Source: Arabidopsis thaliana
Lineage: Eukaryota > Streptophyta > Magnoliopsida > Brassicales > Brassicaceae
Assembly: GCF_000001735.4 (NCBI RefSeq)
Contig: NC_003074.8
Span: 11,532,101 to 11,596,100 of the forward strand
Direction of reading: 5' to 3'
DNA length: 64,000 bases
In this document: positions 22,520 through 33,042 of the stretch, one piece after another
Layout of the letters: every line of letters starts with the position of its first letter
Numbering within the stretch: the stretch's first letter is position 1
Made by a program: the position numbers and the translations under genes
The notes under the pieces: generated by a model
The model's database searches: none
Told to the model about the DNA's origin: nothing
The model's input: only the letters and a program-made list of their open reading frames with translations

Positions 22520-23872
22520 TTAGAATCTTGACACCATTGACAAACCCATATTCCCACAAAAATGCCATCGAAAAACATTCATCTCACATTTCTTCAAACA
22601 TATACTAATCTCCACACCACCTATTTCATCCCTCCTCGCTGACATAGAAAACTCACCGTTTTGGTAAAGAGACATCATTTAAGTGTTAACCGGTCTTCCC
22701 CACCCAAAATCCAATCCATATAACCAATATTGGTTTGACCCGGTAACAGTTAATACTTGTGTACCCAACTTCATGTGTTTAGTTCCTTCTTCGTACACTT
22801 CCCACAATGACTCAACACGTCGTGAACCCAAACTTTTGATGGAATCACTTAGAATCTCCACGCCATTCACAAACCCATCTTCTCCCAAAATGTATGTCAA
22901 TTGGTAAGACACAATTCCCAAAGTATGTCAAAGGAACCGGAGGGTCTAAACGGTTTCTAAAATCAGCAGCGTACATAAACCGAATTGGTCTATCTACATT
23001 GCCTCCACGCGCCTTAACCACACAAGTCAACACATAAGCATACTTGACTACAAACGTTGACAAGTAAAGATCAGACCGAGTTGACTCATTCTTGGTTCGT
23101 TCTTTAAGTTTCTTGATATTTTCTTGAGACAGCTGGAGCGTGACCCGGACAAGGTCGTCGTCAATCTCTTTAGCGGAAGGAGACTTTAAGGTTCTTGTGT
23201 CGTTGTCTACGTCTCCTGATAGATACGACAGGAGTTGCAAGATCTTAAATTCGAGTCCGACAGAAACATTGATCACCGTACGATCCGAATGTGTAGGTAA
23301 AACAAAACCTTGTGGTATGGTTCCGTATTTACATATATGAGCCCAAGATTTGTGAAAATTTGTTGAGGTTTTGCCGTCCATGATGACATGATGGGTTGTG
23401 AGCCCAAGAGAGAAGCCTTGGTTTGGGAAGAGAGTGATTTGTAGAGCAAGAATAGATGAAGAGTTAGAGGAAGTTTCTAACGTAGGGATAAGAGAACGTA
23501 ACTTGCTCTCGAGACGAGGCTCTTTGCCGGAGAGTCTTGAGAAGTCAGCGTCGGACTCAACCACAGTGAAGAGACAGTGTCTTGTGGGAAGATGATGACA
23601 TGTGGCTTAGGATCTTGTGGATCCCATTTGATGTGACCAGAGAGTGGGAGGAAGTTAGTGAGGGCAAGGGAGAGAGATTGCTCGAGCTTTGGGAGGATTG
23701 TGGAGAAGAAAGAGTCGTGAGATGATGACTCAGAGAGTTTGTAAAAGGTGACTCGCTCGATGGGATGGTGTTTTAGCCAAAGTAAATCGAAGAAAGTGAG
23801 TGGGAGGAAGAGCGGGGTGACTGAGTTAGTTGCATGGCTGACTCGGGAGATCTTGATCATGTTAAGAGCCAT
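22520..23872 (-). pseudogene. BAHD acyltransferase pseudogene, third tandem copy
   Basis: The copy starts at the ATG complementary to 23870-23872 (MALNMIKISRVSHATNS) and reaches a TAA at 22520-22522. HHVIMDG (HxxxD) and DFGWG are both present, so the fold residues survive. Three lesions are seen against the sister copies: a one-base loss near 23572 in the DTVSLTVVE segment, a 20-bp loss near 22895 after NCVLPID, and a stop directly after the GRPVNT motif. It is more diverged from the first copy than the split copy is. A short transcript could exist but no full enzyme. Confidence 0.9.
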
Positions 23873-24157
23873 CGTTGATGGAGACAATTTCACTTGGACT
23901 CAATTTCAGGTATTTGTTTCAAAACAAAATTTCACCTTAGCCTTCTATCTCAGTTTTTCTTTTAGAAAGTGGCAAAGTGGGCTGGGCCAATCAGGTTTTA
24001 GCCATTTGGGCTTAAGTGGACGAATATACCCTCCAATAAGAAATGAAACGAGGCGGTTTTCTTTGTTTTTCTGTTTATGAAAATAATATTTAAACTTTAA
24101 AATAAATCAAAAACAAGTTAATAATTTTAAAACTACCAAAAAAAAATAAAAGAAAAT
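23873..24157. other. Upstream region of the third BAHD copy
   Basis: Noncoding. It holds TGGGCT/TGGGC-type words (23970-24015) but no clear gene. Confidence 0.4.
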
Positions 24158-24660
24158 CAAAAACTCTTTTCGAAGACGCAGAACAATTCTGACGAAACTT
24201 AAACCCATATTGAAAGTGAAATTTCGATTGAGGCTCTCTTCGAGTTCAAGTCGTTGCTTAAGTGGAGGAAATTTTGATCGAGTTCGTGTTAAAGTGTCTA
24301 ACAATAAGAGGATTTTTGGGTTTCTCAATTCACTGTTTATAGAAGAACTCAAATGGCAGAGATGAAGAAGAGTAGTCGGCGACGAGGAGTTTCCGAATTT
24401 AGTGTCGAAGACGCAAAATCAAAAACTGTTTTGAAGACGCAGAACAATTCCGACGAAACTTAAACCCAGATCGAAAGTGAAATTTCGATTGAGGCTCTGT
24501 TCGAATTCGAGTCGTTGCTTAAGTGGAGGAAATTTTGATCGAGTTCGTGTTAAAGTGTCTAACAATAAGAGGATTTTCGGGTTTCTCGATTCACTTTTTA
24601 TAGAAGTACTCAAATGGCGGAGATGAAGTAGATTAGTCGGCGGCGAGGAGTTTCCAAAGT
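24158..24660 (+). repeat. About 262-bp tandem duplication, leader of a DUF1985-gene fragment
   Basis: The stretch aaaactcttttcgaagacgc near 24158 and what follows recurs from about 24421 (aaaactgttttgaagacgc) with scattered differences. It ends at gcgaggagtttcc just before the ATG at 24663, so it duplicates a leader or promoter. Confidence 0.8.
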
Positions 24661-24662
24661 TA

Positions 24663-25285
24663 ATGTCATCGGCGGCGACGACAAATATGGGTAAGTTTGC
24701 CCTAACTTCGTTTGGGAATGTTTTGATACAAAATTTAGGTTAATTTTAGAGATTTCAAATCAGAAAATTTCAATTGACAAAGGGTTTTTAGTGTTTCCGC
24801 TAAAAACAGTAGATTGAGTATAAAATTTACGGTGTACGTGTATATGAATATCAAGTTTATGTTTAGTTTGTATTTGGATATAGTGTACGTCTTAAGAACT
24901 TCATCGTATTTTTCAACTTTCAGGAAGTACTTCTAAGGATCCTGGTGAATTACCACAGAGGTTGTTTGCACTCGACCACTACCCAACCAAGGCTAAGATA
25001 AATGCGTACTCTAAACCGGAGTACCTTAGTCATCTAGCATATGCGCTTAAGGGAATACCAGAAATAACGTTCCTTCTAGAGTCTCCATTTAGGGACCTAT
25101 TTAGGATCCCTGTTAACAAGCCATCTTTTTCTGGTAAACTTGTTCTTGGGTTAATATGCCGTCAGTTAGTTACAAAGAAATGATATGAGATGTAGATGGT
25201 ATTCGGTGATCATCCTATTAAGTTAGGATTAAGATAATGAGCACTTTTAACTGGTTTGGAATGTGGAACCTATCCTAAAAATATG
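24663..25285 (+). pseudogene. DUF1985 protein fragment (MULE/Ulp1-associated type), decayed
   Basis: Exon 1 is 24663-24690 (MSSAATTNMG) and exon 2 starts at 24924 after a GTAAGT...CAG intron. The protein reads through LPQRLFALDHYPTKAKINAY and PFRDLFRIPV into a DUF1985 core (VFGDHPIKLGLR, then ALLTGLECGTYP). Stops occur at 25182, at a former Trp codon shortly after, and as a pair within the core. It ends at about 25285, against the 3' end of the F-box pseudogene on the other strand. It differs from the DUF1985 gene at 14-17 kb and is probably left by a different MULE or a gene derived from one. Confidence 0.7.
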
Positions 25286-28200
25286 ACTTTGACTTGGTAC
25301 ATAGATGAAACTGCTAGATCCTTTGTAGCTTGCGATATTATGCTAGTATCCTTTCCCTCAATATCCACATGAACAAGTTCAATATGTTCAAAATCCTCCA
25401 GAAAACTCTTTAAGTGTTTCAACTCTTCAGCAGTTCCGCAATAAGCAAGAACATGCAACACCCTCACTTGGTTCAGAGGCATGGAGAAATCACCTGTGTA
25501 ACCATTCAGATCCTAAAAAAACATTAATCAAGAAGATTGATCAACCACACAATTTGTATATATATATTGATTCATAGATTTTTCTTACTGAATATATATA
25601 TATATACCTTGATGGTTAGATTTTCAAGCTTTGGAGAATGCTTAAGTACACATTTGCGAGCAATTACCAACCATCTTCATTCATAAGACCTAAAGATAAC
25701 TTAATTAGACTGTTGAACACAGTTAGACAATCTTCATAGAAGGAACAAATCAAACAAATCTTCTGAAAACAAAAACAAACTTTAAGACTGTCCCAAGATT
25801 TCTCAAAACGAAACAAGGAAAATTGCCGAGACGCAAAGAACTTACATCGACCGAACCAGGAGACAAATGAAGGATCTCAACATTAATTTCTTATCCCCAT
25901 AATGAGTTTCATTACATCTGCATCCGCAATGCCTGGTGGATCAAAATCCAGCGTGTAGCATGTCAGGAGTCCATATTAACTTGTGGATACTGACACAAGG
26001 AGAAACTAGAATAGTTGAGGTATACAAGATTTGGCAGGTCAAATGATAGGCTGCTATTAATAACACGACTTCGATAATAAACTGATAGTCTCTTGAGAGA
26101 CGGGCTCAATATGGTGTTGTTAGGTATTGTTGGTTTGCCTCTGATAAGGAGTGTGTTAAGGAATATTGTTAACACCTAAAGCACTCGGCAACCAACAAGA
26201 AGCGTGCAAAGCAAATCATCATGTTTATCGATAATCGTATCTATGTAGAGAAACTTAAGAGATGGAAGTGACACATATGAAGGAAGGTTTCTAAGAGGGA
26301 GCCTTAGTGACAGCTTAACAAGTGTTTTGCTTGCAAAGAGCTGGTGAGGCAAACATTATGCATCTCGATCTTTTATCCTTAGTTCAATTTCCAAAACACC
26401 ACGTTTTATGACATGAGAGATCCAACTGCCCACATAAGCCTTTTGCCTTTGATTCTCCTTTGGAACCTTACATTTTAGAGAGAATTTCTTGATCAGAAAG
26501 TCACATTGCTAAGTCAGAGTTCAATCCACAAAATTCTTGAAGCTATTATTCAAGAAAGAATCATCAAAATCGAGAGTATCCACCAAGCTAAACATATACC
26601 TCCACTTTTTTGAGAGGACAAATGTTGAAGCAGCTTGTTTTGTCTTTTTTTATGTATGAATGTTAAATTTATTCACCAAAAAAGACTGTTTTACAAAAAA
26701 TGCAACATCAAGCTGAACGTTTGAGAAGAAAAATTAAAGACGAACAACTGAAATATAGTTAATTCGGATGAGTATGGAACCAATATCGTAGCCCACCTTC
26801 GTAGGTAGGGGAGGCCAGCAAAGTACTAAGCTGGTTTCGAACATTTTTATCGACCATTTTTGCTAGCGTGTTGGGTGGAGTTGGTGGTTCCCCGTGTTTC
26901 CTCCCATTCCGTTCCCGCCATACACTATGGATGGATAACTGAAACACATATCGCAAGACAAAAAGATGGACCTTTGGAATTGGTAAAGTCGTAAGCATGG
27001 AAATCAGAGACTCCCAATGAGTTGTGTAGTGTTGTCCAAGCAAGTGCCGGGTGAAGGCGGACCAAACCTGAGTCGAATATGAACAAGAGAAAAAGAGATG
27101 GTCCCTTGTTTCGATATCCTCATGACACAAGACACAATTACCACTTACGGCAACATTCCAATTGAGCATTCTGTCACCAGTCGCTAAGCGATTACGAACT
27201 GCGATCCATGCTATGAAAGAGTACTTAGGTGTAGATTTGGGAAACCATACACCTTTGTACCATTCACATATTGTATATGTTGTCGTATCGCATGCCAAGT
27301 TTCTCTTCAGATGAAAACATTCTCGAAAGTGCCATTGTTTCTTTTTCAAAGAAAATTGTCCTTCCCAGAATGATGAGTAGGGCGTGAGTTTAGGACTCTA
27401 ATTCATCCTCAATCCGGTTGAGCAAAACAGACCTATGACGACGACGGTGCGCTGAGAGGCCTTCTGCAACTGAGCAAGTAAAGGAGATACCTAAATCAAT
27501 GCATCCACGAGGACCTAAAAGATCCGTCAACCTACCAAGAGAACACCAATAATCATACCAAAAGGAGGTATCTGAACCGCTATTTACCTCCAATCTTTGT
27601 AAAGATTTTGCCTTGTCTCGATACTTTAGAATTTTTCTCCACATCCAAGAACCAATACTTGTAGATCCGTTTACCGGCCATAAGGATTTTGATCGTAACA
27701 GAGTTGCTCTGACCCAGAGAGAATCTTTGGTAGAGACGAGTCGCCAAATAAGCTTCAGTAAAACAGTGTTCGTTTCAGATAGCGACCTTAGCCCCATCCC
27801 CCCCCCCTTGAGAGGAGACTTTCAAGTTCCTTTATGCACTTACTAGGCAACCTGAAGACTGAGAGCCAGAAGCTTGTGATGCTCGATAGAACCGAATTTA
27901 GCAGTTGTAAGCGACCCGCAAACGATAAAAACCGATCTGTCAAAGAAGCGATTCTAGATCGTATTTTCTCAAGAAGTGGGAGATAGTCGGAACGTGTCAT
28001 ACTTTTTGTGAGAAGCGGGAGACCAAGATACTTGACCGGAAGTGTTCCCGCAACAAAAGGAAATTGGTGAAGCAGATTATCTATACGCTGAGGTGAGCAA
28101 CCTGCCATAAACAACGTCGATTTCTCTAAGCTGATTTATAGACCCGAAAATCCTGGAAAGTTCCCAAAGACCTGTAGTAATGCTGCTATGGATCGAGCAC

Positions 28201-28601
28201 TACCATCTGAAAAAACCAAACTGTCGTCCGCAAAACACAAATGACTGCATGAGTCCCATGTTTTTAAACCAAGGATGGTACCCAATATCATTATCCCTAG
28301 CCGCTTTGTCAAGCATTTTAGACAGAACATTCATACAAATGACGATGAAATAAGGTGAGAGGGAGCAGCCTTGTCTCAACCCTCATTTGCTTTGGAAGTA
28401 ACCTGCCAATTCTTCCATTGACTTGAACCGAAAAAGATGCAGTACCAATACAGAGTTCAATCCATCGAACAAAAACCAGCGGGAGATAATAACCTTTTAG
28501 AACCGTGAGAAGAAAAGGTCATTGGACCGAGTCAAAAGCCTTTGATATATCAATCTTTAATGCACACCTTGCGGAGATTGATTCCTTATATCATAAGGAT
28601 A

Positions 28602-29230
28602 CACTACAAGAAAACAGGTGATTGACGACCTACAAGTCAGTCGTTTAGTAGTCGTAACTAAAGCTAATACGACTAATTTGCGACTAATGACTGTAGTCAT
28701 TAATCCATAGTCGCTAAAAACACTAGTCGTTAATTAGTCGTTGGTCAACGACAATAATACGACAACTGACTAAACAGTGAAAAATCGTCGTTACGTAGTC
28801 GTACTATGTCGGCGACTAATTGACGACTATCCTACGATTATTTGTACTGTACAGAGCGTGTGAGAACATGTAGTCGTTTCGTAGTCGTTAATTGTGTACG
28901 ACGACATTACGACGATGTTGCGATGAAATATTCTAAACCTTGGGTATGTTTCCAATTGTCGTAAAATAGTCGTAAATATGTTTACGACTATTCGACGACT
29001 CTTTGACGATTAAAAGTACTTTACCAAGGATTTGAAAGTTTTTGTCATAACATAGTCGTATAAGTATATACGACTATTGGACGTCTGTTTTACGATTCTT
29101 TTATGACTAATTTGTTTAGTCTTATGATTGTCGTAAAGTTATGTGACTAATTGACGACTATTCAGCGACTATAGTGCTACTTATTTACTACTTTTTTGCG
29201 ACTAATAGTTTGGTCCGAATAAAGATTTGG
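28602..29230. repeat. CACTA subterminal repeats, left side
   Basis: About 600 bp with some thirty copies, in both orientations, of a motif near TAGTCGT (agtcgtaa, cgactaa, gacgact). The same motif fills the right end (36990-37413), which is how CACTA transposases recognise both ends. Confidence 0.8.
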
Positions 29231-29413
29231 TCATCAGGTGATGGGTTTCTTGTTTGTTCTTGTTTATTCATCGATTGTTCTTGTTTGTTATTGATATGCT
29301 ATACAATATGAAAACACTGCTTATATATTGAAAATCAAGTTCAAAACATAAAATTATCTTGTTCAAACATACAACTTATTGAAAGATACAACTAGTGTTT
29401 GGAAACCTAAATT

Positions 29414-31992
29414 CTATGGATCATTAGATGGGGGAGTAATTGGGATACGCTCTGTGGATGTGGAAGAGTGTGTGGCAATGAAGTCCAAGAACTGCGGATC
29501 GGTTTGGCGGAGATACTTCTCGACTAAGGACAAGTGCTCGAGCTTGTCCTTTTGCTTAGCTGTGACTCGGGCTGTCTCGGCTTCTCGGGCAGCAATCTCA
29601 GCATCTCGCTTTTCGTTATATGCAGCCTGTTCTTCAATTTGCCGCTGAGCTTCCTGCAGCCGTTCTTCTAAGGCTTTAAAGGTTGAGTCTCCGGGGAGTT
29701 GGCGGTTGGCACTGCCTAGAGTTTCTTTAAGACAGCCAAGTTCATAAGGATTGCCTCTTGCATCCTTTTCTGTGGACTGCAAGAAATAAAGAGGAAGATA
29801 ATTAGTGACAGATCCTAAATGTCTCTAAGACTCTGAAAAAGACAAAGAACATCTTACCTCGAGAAATATGGCTGCATACTCATCTAGTGTGAGATCCCGA
29901 GGACGTGAAGAGCCATCAGACACAGAAGAAGCAGCCGCCTCTAGTTCAGACAACTCTCTCACATTCTGCTCATACGCCAGAGCAATCTTCTCTGCCTTCT
30001 GATCAACATAAGTCCCATCCGACTTAGTGTGTGTTTGGATGAACACCTCACCAAGAGGGACAGGTCTTCCCATTTTTTCTTCCTGCAAACACAGATCACA
30101 AGCTTCATTACTATCAACAGACTAAACATCACACACAGTTAAACGAACATCACTAAAACACATGGGAAGATTGCAGAAACACTTACCAATTCATCTTGGA
30201 TTTCTTGGAAAGACTTTGGCCCAGAGTAGTGGACGTGAGGACCGAGACCGTTACGGTCAGAGAGACGAGCTTTGGAATATGTCTTACTCCTTTTTTGTGC
30301 CTCTTCAGTGTCCCAGTAGTCGCACATGGTTCCCCACAGAGTTTCTCCAATCCATGGAGGCTGCTCTCGAGTTCTCCTTGCGGTGCTAACCATGTCCTTC
30401 AAGCGCCTCTTAACGATCTCATTGAAGTAGTATTGGACTGTCCCTGTTATTAAGAGATCCCAGTGGTGAGTTTTCTACAAAAAAAGTGTGAAGTTAGTGA
30501 ACAAATGACAGATTAAATAGTACAGTCTAATGAAAGTTGGAGAAATACAAGAAGCTTACCGCAAACTCTAAAAACAATCTTTCTCTTTTATCCAATGGCA
30601 CACAGGACCAATTATAGTAGGGAGCATTGAACTTTTGAGTAAAAATCCATGTGATCTTTCTAACCAATTTAGATCCTCTGTCGCGAGTAAACCTCCAAAC
30701 ACATGCAACACAGACAGAAAGTAAACATGTTTAAAATCCAAAACACTACAACTACAGCAGACTATATAATTGAACAAAGGCAGATTCTACAAGATTCTAG
30801 ACAAGTATAAGCCGACAAGATCACACACAGAACACAATAGTCAACATAACAAGATCATAGACAGTAAAGAACAAGTATAGACAAGTATAGAACAAAGACA
30901 GATCCTCATTGTCAAAGCCGAAAACATGCTAAGTTCAACAATCAACAAATGTTCCACAATTATGTTCATGATTCACAACAGAACACAATAAAGAACTTAA
31001 CAAGATTATAGACAAGTATAGAACAAAGACAGATCCTCAATGTCAAAGCCGAAAACATGCTAAGTTCAATAATCAACAAATGTTCCACAATTATGTTCAT
31101 GATTCACAACAGAACACAATAAAGAACTTAACAAGATTATAGACAAGTATAGAACAAAGACAGATCCTCAATGTCAAAGCCGAAAACATGCTAAGTTCAA
31201 CAATCAACAAATGTTCCACAATTATGTTCATGATTCACCACAGAACACAATAAATAACCTAACAAGATTATAGACAAAGTGAAGAACTTAACAAGATTAC
31301 ACACGAGTTTAGAACAAAGGCAGATTCTACTATGTTACACAAACCCTAACAAACATCCAATTCCAACAAAGGCAGATTCTACTATGTTACACAAACCCTA
31401 ACAAGCCATTCTACAGACCATAACACGAGTTACACTACACAGGCTAAGAACACTAGAATAAAATAGAGGAAGAGAACATACCACTCGGTTTTAGGTTTGG
31501 GAATTGGAGACAAGACACAACACCACTAGATGGGGTAGAGAGTGTCGATTGCAGAGCCAACGCCGAGTCTTCTTGTAGCTCCGACAACGTCCCAGGAACT
31601 TCCTCTTGGAAGTTGTTCCCTTGAGACGACGGGTGGCTGTTTGCTGGAGCGTCTGAATCTCGCGACTGAGGAGGAGTTTGCTGAGGTGGCGCTGTTGGCG
31701 GCGGAGTGTAGTGGACCTCTTCAGATAGAGGCGGAGGAGCTTGATGTTGTGGTTGAGTCGTTGAGTTCTGGAAGAGTTGCAGAGGCGGTGGATAGTTGCG
31801 GACGTGGGGTGCAGACGTTGAAGGTCCATGTTGTTGAGCCGGCTCCGTCGCAGGAACTTGAACCGCCAGCGCCGGAGTGAAGTTGTATTGGGGAGGAAGA
31901 TTTGCAGGTCTTGATCCGCCGGCGCCGGCTCTCTGAGTGACGTTCGGCGTCGTCTTACGCTTCCGGGAGCCACCTCGACCGGCGATAGGCAT
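29414..31992 (-). CDS. TNPA-like CACTA protein (Transposase_24 family)
   Basis: Five exons: 31482-31992, 30560-30675, 30187-30474, 29858-30082 and 29414-29776. The lengths sum to 1503 bases, 500 codons plus stop, with GT-AG introns and no defect. The N-terminal exon is Pro/Gln-rich. The conserved plant-transposon core follows (ITWIFTQKFNAPYYNWSCVP, LKDMVSTARRTREQPPW, GPHVHYSGPKSFQEIQDEL, PLGEVFIQTHTKSDGTYVD). A long coiled coil (EERLQEAQRQIEEQAAYNEK) precedes the acidic tail. TNPA-type proteins bind subterminal repeats and bring the two ends together. The first intron (30676-31481) holds a 131-bp triplicated repeat. Its upstream region contains six 80-bp repeats. Confidence 0.85.
30870..31262 (-). 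repeat. 131-bp tandem repeat, three copies, in TNPA-like intron 1
   Basis: The word gatcctca(t/a)tgtcaaagccg recurs at 30901, 31032 and 31163, so the unit is 131 bp. Copies are almost identical. A shorter echo (gaacaaaggcagattctac) follows to 31400. Confidence 0.9.
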
Positions 31993-32052
31993 GATAGTGA
32001 GCCAAATGAAGAGATTGAAGAGAAAAAGAAGAAGACGACGAAGCAGATCGAA

Positions 32053-32360
32053 GAGGTTGAAGGTGAGAGATCGAAGAAGATCGATCGATCTTAGCAGAAG
32101 AAGAAGAAGATCGATCTAGAAGGAGAAAGGATTGATCTTAGAAAGAGTTCTGGGGATTAGGGTTTTCGAGACGAAGAAGAAGAAGAAGAGGAGGTTGGAT
32201 CGAATAGGTTTAAGGTGAGAAATCGAAGAAGATCGATTGATCTTAGCAGAAGAAGAAGAAGATCGATCTAGAAGGAGAAAGGATCGATCTTAGAAAGAGA
32301 ATTGGGGATTAGGGTTTTCGAGACGAAGAAAAAGAAGAAGAAGAAGAAATGGCTAAGTGT
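32053..32360 (-). repeat. 154-bp tandem duplication in the TNPA-like leader
   Basis: Units begin at 32053 and 32207 and share gaagaagatcgat and ggattagggttttcgag. Each carries one TTAGGGTTT telo-box word (about 32157 and 32306); a third lies at about 32386. Confidence 0.8.
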
Positions 32361-32404
32361 TTGGCTCGAAGAGAAATGACTCGATTTAGGGTTTTCAACA
32401 CAAT

Positions 32405-32935
32405 AGAAGTCGCATAATAGTCGCATAATTGTCGCATATTCATTTGGGTTTGGGCCTCGAAATTTTGAAGCCCAACTAATCAAAAAAGTATCGTTGAATA
32501 GTCGTAATTTTGTCGCCAATTATACTGGGTTTGGGTTTCAAAATTTCAAAGCCCAACAAATCAAAACTTGTCGGAACATAGTCGCATCTTTGTCATAAAA
32601 TATTACTGGGTTTGGGCTTCAACATTTAGAAGCCCAAAATACCAAACATCTGTCGGCCAATAGTCGCAATATTGTCGCCGATAATAATGGGTTTAGGCCC
32701 CGAAATTAAGAAGCCCACAAAACAAACTTGTCTCGGTATTTAGTCGCAATATAGACGCCTATACTAATGGGTTTGGGCCTCGAAATTTTAAAGCCCAACA
32801 TATCAAACAGGTGTCGCATAATAGTCGTCGTTTTGTCGCCGGTTTTAATGGGTTTGGATTTCAACGTTTAGAAGCCCAATAAAACTTATCTTCGTCGCTC
32901 ATTAGTCGCATAATAGTCACTTTTAAATTGATATA
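32405..32935 (-). promoter_or_regulatory. Six 80-bp repeats upstream of the TNPA-like gene
   Basis: The anchor gggtttgggc (or a close variant) falls at 32448, 32527, 32608, 32689, 32769 and 32849, a period of 79-81 bp. Each unit has an imperfect inverted pair TTGGGC...GCCCAA and one or two AGTCGCAT/TAGTCGT words like those at the element ends. TGGGCY is the site II motif bound by TCP factors in promoters active in dividing cells; its use here is inferred. Confidence 0.7.
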
Positions 32936-33042
32936 ATTATAAATGTGAAGAAATATTTGTATATCATAAAAAAGTTCAATGATATTATGAAACAAAATTC
33001 ATTCTAATATTTATTCAAATAATTATACATATATTAACACAG

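Noticed and set aside
31491-31973. Basic 160-codon frame overlapping the first TNPA-like exon
   Set aside because: Out of frame with the spliced gene that continues into the conserved transposase core.
32405-32935. CRISPR-like regular array
   Set aside because: Period is regular but the units are whole 80-bp copies without unique spacers, within a plant CACTA element.
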